Source: Niastella caeni
GTDB lineage: Bacteria; Bacteroidota; Bacteroidia; Chitinophagales; Chitinophagaceae
Length of the DNA: 64,000 nt
NCBI RefSeq assembly: GCF_004834005.1
Contig: NZ_STFF01000003.1
Span: 806,001-870,000, forward strand
Reading direction: 5' to 3'
The translations under genes were made by a program, and so were the position numbers. The first letter of the stretch is position 1. Each line of letters opens with the position of its first letter. Below the pieces are notes generated by a model. It saw only the letters and a list, made by a program, of their open reading frames with translations. It had not been told where the DNA came from and made no database searches. Below, piece after piece: positions 49,752 through 58,433 of this stretch.

Positions 49752-52055
49752 ATGACTATGAAATTTTTTATAACCTGTGTAACTGCTTCTTTGATCATAT
49801 TGTCAGCCTCCCGTGCATTTGCCCAAACTAATTGTACCGGCAAAGTGATCGACGCAGCAACACATGAACCGGTGGCCCACGCATCGGTATTAATTAAAAA
49901 TACCAACCAGGGTACTATTACCAATACAAATGGAGAATTTACATTACCGCTTACAAATACCGAATATGAACTTTTAGTTTCTTCGTTAGGTTATCATGCT
50001 GTAACCATCGGCAATGCATCGGCTCAAAAACGCCTGGTGATCTCCTTACAAACCAACAATAACAGCTTACAGGAAATTGTGGTAAGCGCCAGCAGAACGG
50101 CACAAAAACGCAGCGAAGCGCCGGTGGCCATTGCTACCATCAGCAAACAAGCCATGGAAGACACCAAAGCCACCCGCATCGATCAACTCGTGAATAAAGT
50201 CAGTGGCGTAAACATGGTAAACCTCGGCAATGAACAACATGAAATGAGCATTCGCCAACCCATGACCACCAAGAGCCTGTTCTTATATTTAGAAGATGGC
50301 ATTCCCATTCGCACCACAGGCGTGTACAATCACAACGCCCTGCTTGAAATGAATATGCCGGCAGCCAGGCAGATCGAGATCATAAAAGGACCGGCCTCCT
50401 CTTTATACGGGGCAGAAGCCATTGGTGGCGCAGTGAATATTATTACGCAGGCGCCGCCCGCTATTTTTAGCGGACAGGTAAGCGCCCAGATCAACAACAA
50501 TGGTTATAAAAGAACGGATGTACAGGTGGGCCAAACGTTTGGCAAATTCGGTTTGCTGATCAGCGGTTACTATGCCAACCGGCACAACGGCCCGGTTGAT
50601 CACAGCGACTTTCATAAAACCGGCATAACCATTCGTGGTGATTATGCCATCAGCGAAAAAACAAAATGGGTGAACAACATCACCTATGTGAATTATTACA
50701 GCGATATGCCGGGCTCGCTCGACAGCGCACATTTTGCCAATAAAGACTACAGCACGCCGCAAACCTTTACCTATCGTAAAGTGCCGGCTGTTCGATATAA
50801 GTCGCAACTGCTCCATCAATGGAGCACCAGCAGCACTACACAGGTGTCGTTTGTATATCGTAATAATTCGGTGCAGCAAAACCCATCGTACCGGGTAAAG
50901 AATTCAGCCACCGATGCATCCCGGGCATTTGGAGAAATCAATGAAAGCGCCTTCAATACCTACATGCTGGTTGCGCAACATCAGCAATCGCTCCCCTTTT
51001 TGAACAGCAAACTCATTGCAGGCGTAACAGTCGACAATAGCCCATCTTCCTACAACAGCAATTTCATCAACATCAGTCGCGATAACCGGGGTTATTACGT
51101 TAACTATTCTACAACCGATTCTGTACTTAGCCAATATAAAACCGGCATCAACAACCTGGCTTCTTATGTACACTACGAGGCGGAGTTGGTAAAGGGATTA
51201 AAATTAACAGCCGCATTGCGGTACGATTACTATCAATACGATTTTGAAAATGCGCTACCGCCTTCGGCATTTACCGGTGCGCCTACTACCAAAAACAATT
51301 TTAAACGCTTTTCACCTAAAGCAGGTGCCACTTATAATTACAAAGGCATCGGTTTATATGCTAATTACAGTGAAGGCTTTGTTCCACCACAGATCAGCGA
51401 ATTGTACACGGGCGTAAAAGTGCCGTACCTCGGCCCGCAAACATTTTTCAATTATGAAGTGGGCGGCTGGTTTTCCCTGTTAAAAAATAAATTGTATGCC
51501 GACTGGAGCTGGTATTTGCTTAATGGCACCAATGAGATCATCAGTGTAAAGAATGTTGACGGTTCTACCGAAAACCAAAATGCCGGAAAAACAAAACATA
51601 CCGGTATTGAATATGGCATTACGTATCGCCCGGTAAGCTCACTGTCCTTACGATTCAGCGGCGCCAACAGCAAACACTCATTTGTACAATACCTTGAAAA
51701 AGGAATTGCCTATGATAACAATGAACTGGCTGGCGGACCGCGGTTCATTGCCAATGCCGAAGTAACATATAAGCCTGTATTCGTAAAAGGTTTACGTGTA
51801 AGCGCCGAATGGCAGCATATAGGTGCGTATTATATGGATAATGCCAACACAAAAAAATATGAGGGCTATGACCTGTTGAACCTGCGCGCCGGGTATGCTA
51901 TCCGCCAATTTGAAATATGGGTGAACGCACTCAACGCAACCAATACATATTATTCAACGTTTGCCAGCAAATCGGGCAGCACACTTAGTTACAACCTCGG
52001 CGATCCGCGGGAGTTTACGGTAGGACTTGTTTATAAACTGAACGTGAAACGTTGA
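49752..52055 (+). CDS. TonB-dependent outer-membrane receptor (non-SusC type)
   Basis: A 767-residue receptor; a second ATG two codons on (49758) is an equally good start. Signal MKFFITCVTASLIILSASRAFAQ, then a carboxypeptidase-regulatory domain (CTGKVIDAATHEPVAHASVLI, GYHAVTIGN) at about 25-105, TonB plug (EIVVSASRTAQKRSEAPVAIATIS, LDGIP-like YLEDGIPIRTTG, IEIIKGPASSLYGAEAIGGAVNIITQ) at about 110-235, and a barrel ending in FTVGLVYKLNVKR. It lacks the SusC signature and has no SusD, so it resembles siderophore, metal or vitamin receptors. With the Cys-rich protein upstream, metal import, perhaps copper, is the favoured inference. Confidence 0.92.
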   Translation: MTMKFFITCVTASLIILSASRAFAQTNCTGKVIDAATHEPVAHASVLIKNTNQGTITNTNGEFTLPLTNTEYELLVSSLGYHAVTIGNASAQKRLVISLQTNNNSLQEIVVSASRTAQKRSEAPVAIATISKQAMEDTKATRIDQLVNKVSGVNMVNLGNEQHEMSIRQPMTTKSLFLYLEDGIPIRTTGVYNHNALLEMNMPAARQIEIIKGPASSLYGAEAIGGAVNIITQAPPAIFSGQVSAQINNNGYKRTDVQVGQTFGKFGLLISGYYANRHNGPVDHSDFHKTGITIRGDYAISEKTKWVNNITYVNYYSDMPGSLDSAHFANKDYSTPQTFTYRKVPAVRYKSQLLHQWSTSSTTQVSFVYRNNSVQQNPSYRVKNSATDASRAFGEINESAFNTYMLVAQHQQSLPFLNSKLIAGVTVDNSPSSYNSNFINISRDNRGYYVNYSTTDSVLSQYKTGINNLASYVHYEAELVKGLKLTAALRYDYYQYDFENALPPSAFTGAPTTKNNFKRFSPKAGATYNYKGIGLYANYSEGFVPPQISELYTGVKVPYLGPQTFFNYEVGGWFSLLKNKLYADWSWYLLNGTNEIISVKNVDGSTENQNAGKTKHTGIEYGITYRPVSSLSLRFSGANSKHSFVQYLEKGIAYDNNELAGGPRFIANAEVTYKPVFVKGLRVSAEWQHIGAYYMDNANTKKYEGYDLLNLRAGYAIRQFEIWVNALNATNTYYSTFASKSGSTLSYNLGDPREFTVGLVYKLNVKR

Positions 52056-52067
52056 TATGACCCGCCG

Positions 52068-52157
52068 ATGAATATCCAATATTGAATGTTGAATGTCGAA
52101 TTTTGAAGTGTATTCACTTCGGCATTCGTTATTGGATATTCAATATTCAATATTTTT
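52068..52157. repeat. Inverted repeat of CAATATTGAATGTTGAA words
   Basis: The left arm GAATATCCAATATTGAATGTTG pairs with ATTGGATATTCAATATTCAATA around TTCACTTCGG. It lies between convergent genes, a terminator position. Words recur around 40085-40130. Confidence 0.85.
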
Positions 52158-52161
52158 CAAT

Positions 52162-53070
52162 CTAATCCTTTTTTTGAGAACGATATTGTTTCGGCGACAA
52201 TCCAATGATCTTCCGGAAACGTTTTGAGAAATAATACGGATCATCAAAACCCATGCTTAAGGCAATGTCTTTCACCGAACTGCTGCTGAAATCGAGCTGC
52301 TGACTTGCCTTTTGCATTTTCATCTGAATGAAATAATCGATCGGTGCATAGCCGGTCTTTTGCTTGAACAAACTGGAGAAACGCGACGCAGAATAATTGT
52401 AATGACTGCTTAAATCCTGCAGGGAAATATTTTCATTGATGTGTTCCTGCATATACAGGATGGCGCTGTCAACCACATCCAACTTCTCGTTCGGGCTAAC
52501 CGTAGTATGCTTTGAATTATAAATAAACAGGCTCAGGAAATGCGGTAAGCATAAATTGGCAAAGATGAGGTTATCGGTGCTATACCCCAACTCCAGCGCT
52601 TTGTACATTCGGGAGAACATCGTAATGATCTCGCCACTGCTCTTTATATAAAAAGGTTTGAAGTGTTTCTGCACCGCATGCAACTCATTGAACTGCGGAA
52701 GCGATTCGCCGCCAAAATGGATCCAGTAAATGGTCCAGGGATTATCTTCGGCGCTGGCATAAGCATGTTCAACATTTTGTGGTAAAATAAAAAACTGGTT
52801 TGGACCTACCTCTGATTTTTTATCACCTATCTGGTACCACCCCGCGCCATCTACGCAATAAAATAAAAAGTTTTCCGGCAATCCTTTTTTCCGGTATGTA
52901 TAATGGCCTCTTGCGTTCGGATAATACCCCAGGCTGCAAACATATAACTGATTCAACATGTCGTTAGACTGGATCTTTTGTTTCAGCACCGTTTTAGGTA
53001 TTTCTATACGCTGGCGGCCAATACCATACCAGATGTTTTTATGAGAGCCCTCTTTATTTTTCGCATTCAT
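52162..53070 (-). CDS. AraC-family transcriptional regulator with cupin sensor domain
   Basis: A 302-residue regulator with the same build as the one at 17374: cupin at about 60-180 (FLFYCVDGAGWYQIGDKKSEVGPNQFFILPQNVEHAYASAEDNPWTIYWIHFGG) and two HTH motifs at about 205-300 (ISLQDLSSHYNYSASRFSSLFKQKTGYAPIDYF; VKDIALSMGFDDPYYFSKRFRKIIGLSPKQYRS). It faces the DUF5703 hydrolase gene at 53183 across 112 bp and probably controls it. The two regulators are close paralogues, judging by near-identical stretches such as WTIYWIHF, so similar sugar signals are likely. Confidence 0.93.
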   Translation of the reverse strand: MNAKNKEGSHKNIWYGIGRQRIEIPKTVLKQKIQSNDMLNQLYVCSLGYYPNARGHYTYRKKGLPENFLFYCVDGAGWYQIGDKKSEVGPNQFFILPQNVEHAYASAEDNPWTIYWIHFGGESLPQFNELHAVQKHFKPFYIKSSGEIITMFSRMYKALELGYSTDNLIFANLCLPHFLSLFIYNSKHTTVSPNEKLDVVDSAILYMQEHINENISLQDLSSHYNYSASRFSSLFKQKTGYAPIDYFIQMKMQKASQQLDFSSSSVKDIALSMGFDDPYYFSKRFRKIIGLSPKQYRSQKKD

Positions 53071-53182
53071 ATGGTATAACAGTAGAATTTACGGCAAGAT
53101 ACTTACATTCGCTGATTCTCAGTTCTCCCTTTTATGCTATATGAGATTTTAGCATTGGGAATATTGAATTGTATTATAGCCC

Positions 53183-55531
53183 ATGAACAAGAAAAACTTC
53201 CTTCTGATCACAGGCATTTTTATTGGTATCCTTTTTCCGTTAGTGATGCCGGCACAATCTGTATTGCCGCCTTCTTATAATGTAACCTGGCATTCGCAAA
53301 GTGAAAATGCCGCCGGCTCCATGCCCTGTGGCGGTGGTGATATCGGACTGAATGTATGGGTAGAAAAAGGGGAACTATTCCTGTACATGGCAAAAAGCGG
53401 CAGCTTCGATGAAAACAATGCTTTATTAAAACAAGGCAGAATACGTGTCAAATGCACACCCAACGCCTTTGAAGGGGAAGACTTTAAACAGGAATTAAAA
53501 TTAGAAGAAGGCTACATTCAAATTGACGGTAAAAAAGACCAGCTTCAAACAACCATCAAAATATGGGTTGATGTGTTTCGTCCCGTTATTCACATTGACA
53601 TTTCGGGTAATAAGTCAGTAAAAGCGGATGTTGCCTATGAAACGTGGCGTTTTCATGACCTCCTCAATTCAGGAAAAGCCAATAACGCCAATTCCTATAA
53701 ATGGGCGCCCCCCACGCAGGTAATTACTTATTCAGATGAAATTGATCCCAAAGGGAATTCCGTATTATTTTATCATCGCAACCGCGCTGATGTACCTACT
53801 ATTTTTGATGTCACCGTAAAACAACAAGGCCTGGAAGCGGTAAAAGATAAATTATATAACCCCATTGCCAATCTTACTTTCGGGGGCATGTTGCAGGGAA
53901 AGAACATGGAATCGAATGGTGTCTATAACGGACAATACATGGATACCGATTTCAGCGGCCTTCAACTGCAAAGCAAAAAACCTGCCCGCGAACATCACAT
54001 TACCGTTTATTTACATACAGCGCAAACGCCTGCTGTTGCCGCCTGGAAGACGGGCCTGCAACAGGTTATAACCGATGCAACAAAACATGCCGCTATAGCA
54101 TGGCAACAAACCCGTAACTGGTGGAAACAATACTGGCAACGCAGCTTCATATATTTACAACCTGGCAAGCCCGATACCAGCTCTGCCCTATGGCAAACGG
54201 GCCGCAATTACCAGTTATTCCGCTATATGCTGGGGTGCAATGCGTATGGGAATTATCCTACCAAATTCAATGGCGGCCTGTTCACATATGATCCTTCGTT
54301 AACCGATAGCACTTTGCGGTTCACGCCCGATTTCCGCAACTGGGGCGGCGGTATTCATGTAGCCCAGAACCAGCGGCTGGTTTATTTTCCCATGCTAAAG
54401 AGTGGTGATTATGACCTGATGAAACCACAGTTTGATTTTTATCTGCGTTTGCTGCGTGCAGCCGAATTGCGCAGTGAAATTTACTGGAACCATAAAGGCG
54501 CCTGCTTTGTGGAACAACTCGAAAATTTTGGATTGCCCAACTGTACCGAATATGGGTGGAAGCGACCGGCGGATGCTGATAAAGGCGTTGAATACAATGC
54601 ATGGCTGGAATATGAATGGGATACGGTGCTGGAGTTTTGTTTAATGATGCTGGAAACAGAACGATATGCCGGCAAAAATATCAATGAATACATTCCGTTT
54701 ATTGAAAGCTGTCTGCGTTTCTTCGATGAACATTATCAATACCTGGCGGGTAAACGGGGAAGAAAAAAACTGGATGGCAACGGCCACCTGGTCATATTTC
54801 CCGGTTCGGCAGCAGAGACATATAAGATGGCTTACAATCCTTCCAGCACCATTGCCGGATTGCGTACGGTGCTAACAAGATTATTAGAATTACCTTCTCA
54901 ATATCTCTCCGATTCATCACGCACTCATTGGCAATCGATGCTATCGCGTATACCGCCCATGAGCTACAGGCAATTCGGCAATTATACCACCATTGCACCT
55001 GCAAAAGCATGGGAACGCATAAACAATACAGAAGTACCGCAATTGTATCCTGTTTTTCCCTGGGGCATCTATGGCGTTGGCAAGCCGGGATTGGATACCG
55101 CTATCAACACGTTCAAACACGACACCGATGCTCTTAAATTCAGAAGTCATGTGGGTTGGAAACAGGACAACATTTTTGCGGCCCGTTTGGGTTTGACTGA
55201 TGAAGCACTGCAACTCACTACCCAAAAATTAAAGAACAGCGGCCGCCGCTTCCCTGCTTTCTGGGGCCCGGGGTACGACTGGACGCCCGACCACAACTGG
55301 GGCGGCAGCGGCATGATCGGCCTGCAGGAAATGTTGCTGCAAACCGATGGTAAAAAGATCTTCCTCTTCCCGGCCTGGCCCGGCAACCAGGATGTGCATT
55401 TTAAATTACACGCGCCGTATAATACCACCGTAGAAGCCGCCGTTGTAAATGGGAAACTGCAATCGCTCATCGTTATACCGGAAGAAAGAAAGCAGGATGT
55501 GATCAATCTTTTAAAACCTGGAAAGCCATAA
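53183..55531 (+). CDS. DUF5703-type secreted hydrolase (GH95-like alpha/alpha barrel)
   Basis: A 782-residue exported protein (signal ending PAQS). The N-terminal beta-sandwich (YNVTWHSQSENAAGSMPCGGGDIGLNVWVEKGELFLYMAKSGSF) is typical of DUF5703 proteins, which resemble the N-domain of GH95 fucosidases and galactosidases. The middle is helical with repeated aromatic motifs (FRYMLGCNAYGNYPTKFNGGLFTYDPSL, FRNWGGGIHVAQNQRLVYFPML) as in (alpha/alpha)6 barrels, and a C-terminal beta domain follows (HVGWKQDNIFAARLGLTDEAL, HAPYNTTVEAAVVNG). I cannot point to catalytic residues. The gene is divergent from an AraC regulator and overlaps the next gene by one base (TAATG), showing translational coupling. 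Confidence 0.85.
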   Translation: MNKKNFLLITGIFIGILFPLVMPAQSVLPPSYNVTWHSQSENAAGSMPCGGGDIGLNVWVEKGELFLYMAKSGSFDENNALLKQGRIRVKCTPNAFEGEDFKQELKLEEGYIQIDGKKDQLQTTIKIWVDVFRPVIHIDISGNKSVKADVAYETWRFHDLLNSGKANNANSYKWAPPTQVITYSDEIDPKGNSVLFYHRNRADVPTIFDVTVKQQGLEAVKDKLYNPIANLTFGGMLQGKNMESNGVYNGQYMDTDFSGLQLQSKKPAREHHITVYLHTAQTPAVAAWKTGLQQVITDATKHAAIAWQQTRNWWKQYWQRSFIYLQPGKPDTSSALWQTGRNYQLFRYMLGCNAYGNYPTKFNGGLFTYDPSLTDSTLRFTPDFRNWGGGIHVAQNQRLVYFPMLKSGDYDLMKPQFDFYLRLLRAAELRSEIYWNHKGACFVEQLENFGLPNCTEYGWKRPADADKGVEYNAWLEYEWDTVLEFCLMMLETERYAGKNINEYIPFIESCLRFFDEHYQYLAGKRGRKKLDGNGHLVIFPGSAAETYKMAYNPSSTIAGLRTVLTRLLELPSQYLSDSSRTHWQSMLSRIPPMSYRQFGNYTTIAPAKAWERINNTEVPQLYPVFPWGIYGVGKPGLDTAINTFKHDTDALKFRSHVGWKQDNIFAARLGLTDEALQLTTQKLKNSGRRFPAFWGPGYDWTPDHNWGGSGMIGLQEMLLQTDGKKIFLFPAWPGNQDVHFKLHAPYNTTVEAAVVNGKLQSLIVIPEERKQDVINLLKPGKP

Positions 55532-56223
55532 TGAGGTCTTTATTAACCGCCGTTTTGTTTTGCCTGGTGTGCAGCTTGTCAAAAGCCCAATCGCCGTGCG
55601 ACCAAATAAAGTATTTAGACAAGCTGGCCATGGCGCCAGCTGAATTGCCTATTCAGGATTTTAAAAAGTTCGACTACAACGAGATCCCCGATTCGGTAAA
55701 AGCGCGGATACAAAGCGAGATCATCAAAGAAACATCTGAAGCATTTTTCAGGGGCCTGCGCGTGAAAAGTGTCAAATACCTTGATTCCGTCATCAACGAA
55801 AAGTTGTTCTCGCCGGTTGTCATATACGACAACGAAAACAACCCGATCAATTTTGTATATGTTATTTTTTACGAAATGCAATTCAAGGGAGCCATTCCTT
55901 TTGTATTTAAACTGGAGATAAAACAGAATGGCGAGCTGTTGAAGAAAGGACAATTTGAAGGTGTTGTGAACCAGAAAAAGAAGATCATCAACTGCGCGAA
56001 GGCATTATCTATAGCGGCCGCCGACAAGGAAGCGCCGATCAAAAAACCGGGAGATATTTACCTGTATTACAATCAAACCTATAAAACCATTGTGTGGCAG
56101 ATCATGGAAGCAGATAATACTTCAGGCGACAGCCAGCATGTAACGGTGATCAATGTGTTTGATGGCGAGATTCTGGAACGGAATGAATTTCTTAAAGGGA
56201 TGACGAATTTTGATAATGAATAA
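55531..56223 (+). CDS. Secreted protein of unknown function, coupled to the DUF5703 gene
   Basis: A 230-residue protein with a signal peptide (MRSLLTAVLFCLVCSLSKAQS). The mature part has no recognised domain; it begins with a Cys (SPCDQIKYL), a helical region (PDSVKARIQSEIIKETSEAFFRGLRVKSVKYLDSV) and beta-like segments (NFVYVIFYEMQFKGAIPFVFKLEI, GDIYLYYNQTYKTIVWQIME). Its ATG overlaps the stop of the DUF5703 gene (TAATG), so the two proteins are made together and may work as a pair, for example as a binding or accessory subunit (inference). Convergent with the GH127 gene, separated by a GTTTATGG-type inverted repeat. Confidence 0.8.
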   Translation: MRSLLTAVLFCLVCSLSKAQSPCDQIKYLDKLAMAPAELPIQDFKKFDYNEIPDSVKARIQSEIIKETSEAFFRGLRVKSVKYLDSVINEKLFSPVVIYDNENNPINFVYVIFYEMQFKGAIPFVFKLEIKQNGELLKKGQFEGVVNQKKKIINCAKALSIAAADKEAPIKKPGDIYLYYNQTYKTIVWQIMEADNTSGDSQHVTVINVFDGEILERNEFLKGMTNFDNE

Positions 56224-56226
56224 TCT

Positions 56227-56393
56227 GTTTATGGTTTATGGTTTGTAGTTTGTGGTTGCTTCACGCTTTGGAATACCTGACTACTTTTTAACAGCTTTAA
56301 CTTTTTACCAGTTTAATTTTCGAATATTATGAGTTGCAAAAATATTAGACTGCTGAAATCAAAGAAACTATAAACTATAAACTACAAACTACT
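56227..56393. repeat. Inverted repeat of the GTTTATGGTTTGT family between convergent genes
   Basis: The arm GTTTATGGTTTATGGTTTGT with core GTTGCTTCACGCTTTGGA at 56255-56272, and the opposed arm ACTATAAACTATAAACTAC near 56366-56393. The opposed arm covers the stop codon of the GH127 gene (TAG in AAGTAGTTTGTAG). Confidence 0.88.
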
Positions 56394-58407
56394 TCCGCAC
56401 CCACACCGTCATATCACACTTTCCCCGGTTACCCCAGGCATAATATGGGATCATGGTTATTTTAACTGGCGTTGCCGATGTACGCGCTTCTTTGTACAGG
56501 GCGTTCGACCAATCTGTTTTAGGCTGCAACAAGCCGGTTCCCTGCAAAGTGGCTATTTTGCTTTTGTTTATTATGGTGATCCCTGGCTTCAGATCATTCT
56601 TTACAGGCAGTGCAATGTCAAAAACGTTCGTACCTTTTGGCAGGTCAGTCGATTCCAGGCAATACACGATTGGTCCGCGTTTCACCGCCAGTTGGTTCCG
56701 CGTTTCTTCTACCAATGGATTACTTTCAATTAATGTTACCGGCATGCTCAGGTCGAGTTCAATTACATCGCCGGCTTTCCAGGAACGGTTTATTTCAGCG
56801 TATTGCGCCGCTTTTGTCGCAACAGCCAGCGGCTTGCCATTTACGGTAACGCCTGCTTTCTTACACCACCCGGGTATACGCAGGAACAAAGAAAAAGGAT
56901 TAGTTCCCACTTTGGTTACAGAGAATTTAATATGTCCGTCCCAGGGATAATTGCTTTGCTGCGACAGTTGAACCACAGCGCCGTTTTTTAACCGGGTAGA
57001 TAAAGTATTGCCGCCATACAAATGCACCCAGATACCTTTTTCAGAGGTCGTATACGCATAATCACTCACCTCTGCCATCGTGCGCACGGTATTGGGCGGA
57101 CAGCAATTAGATAAGCTGATATAAGGAATACGACCACCGGCCCAACGCAACGTGTACGGGAATTCACCGGAAGCGCTCAGCGGATTTGTGTAGAAGAAAT
57201 TATTACCATCGAGGCTGATGCCCGATAAGATGGCGTTATACAAATCCAGTTCCATCACATCGGCATACTTGGCATCGCCCGATAACAGTAACATCCGCCA
57301 GTTCCATAACAGGTTGCCGATGTTGGCGCAGGTTTCATTATGCGCGGTCATATTCGGCAACTGGTAAGCACGGCCATATGCCTGATGCGTTTTTTGAATG
57401 AACGGCGGTTGATAGGATACACCATAGGGCGATACGCCGTCGTACAAGGCGCCGCAACCGCCGGTAACATACATTTTTTTGTATACCACATCATCCCAGA
57501 TGGAATGCAAACAATCCATCAATGAATCGTCACCGGTTTCGGCATACACATCCGCTACGCCGGCATATAAATAGTTCGCCCGTACCGCATGCCCCATTGC
57601 CGCTTTTTGCTGACGGAAAGGAATACGGTCCTGGTTATCGTCGGTGCCATTATCAACCAGTCCACGAATATTAATTAGGTTAATCGCCAGTTGCAGGTAT
57701 CTGACATCTTTGGTGGTGCGGTACAGTTCTACCACACCCATATAATGCGAAGGACAAATTGCATTACGCGCCAGTTCCGGTGAAGAACGCTTATAAAAAT
57801 TATCCAGGTAATCTGCTGCCTTAATAGCTACGTTTAGTAATGTTCTTTTACCGGTAACACGGTAATGAATACAACCCGCCGTCATCAAATGCCCCAGGTT
57901 ATACGTCTCAAAATTCAACCGATCTTCAAATGCTTTTGTTTTACCCGAGTTTCTTTCCGCAATAATTACGGGTGTATGAATATAACCATCGGCCCGTTGG
58001 CATTGCGCAATGGTTGCAATGGCGGTATCCATCATTACCTCCAGCCGCTTGTCTTTGGTATCGGCATACAAACTGGCCACTGCTTCCAGCAGTTTGTAAA
58101 AATCACCATCGTGAAATGGAGGACCTTTGTGTGAACCGGTATCCCTGCCCGCTGCAATTTCAAAATTCTTATATGCATGGCTCACATTGGCATCGGTATA
58201 AGTGCGCCATAAATGCGGTACCATTGAATCCTTGCACACCTGCATCCGCTCGCCCCAAAATCCAGTCGTCCATGTTACGGCATTCAGATCAACCGGATGC
58301 AGTTTTGCATGTGCACTGTTGCTGGTATTCACCAGGCTGTTGTTCTGGCTATACACACTATTTCCCGCAACCAACAGGGCGAAGGAAAGACTACTCCATT
58401 TATACAT
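56389..58407 (-). CDS. GH127 beta-L-arabinofuranosidase-family protein
   Basis: A frame is open to 58503, but the ATG at 58405-58407 (MYKWSSLSFALLVAGNSVYSQ) gives the signal peptide and 672 residues. GH127 enzymes such as HypBA1 remove beta-1,2-linked arabinofuranose using a Cys-Zn centre. The zinc ligands are found in HNETCANIGN (E358, C360) and NCCPPN (C435, C436), where the first Cys of the pair is the catalytic nucleophile in the family; spacing closely matches HypBA1. FHDGDFYKLLEA, RNAICPSHYMGVVELY and GHAVRANYLYAGVADVY are also typical. It follows the GH106 gene after 27 nt, one operon. Confidence 0.93.
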   Translation of the reverse strand: MYKWSSLSFALLVAGNSVYSQNNSLVNTSNSAHAKLHPVDLNAVTWTTGFWGERMQVCKDSMVPHLWRTYTDANVSHAYKNFEIAAGRDTGSHKGPPFHDGDFYKLLEAVASLYADTKDKRLEVMMDTAIATIAQCQRADGYIHTPVIIAERNSGKTKAFEDRLNFETYNLGHLMTAGCIHYRVTGKRTLLNVAIKAADYLDNFYKRSSPELARNAICPSHYMGVVELYRTTKDVRYLQLAINLINIRGLVDNGTDDNQDRIPFRQQKAAMGHAVRANYLYAGVADVYAETGDDSLMDCLHSIWDDVVYKKMYVTGGCGALYDGVSPYGVSYQPPFIQKTHQAYGRAYQLPNMTAHNETCANIGNLLWNWRMLLLSGDAKYADVMELDLYNAILSGISLDGNNFFYTNPLSASGEFPYTLRWAGGRIPYISLSNCCPPNTVRTMAEVSDYAYTTSEKGIWVHLYGGNTLSTRLKNGAVVQLSQQSNYPWDGHIKFSVTKVGTNPFSLFLRIPGWCKKAGVTVNGKPLAVATKAAQYAEINRSWKAGDVIELDLSMPVTLIESNPLVEETRNQLAVKRGPIVYCLESTDLPKGTNVFDIALPVKNDLKPGITIINKSKIATLQGTGLLQPKTDWSNALYKEARTSATPVKITMIPYYAWGNRGKCDMTVWVRK

Positions 58408-58433
58408 AGCTCTTATAAAATTTTCAAGATTTA

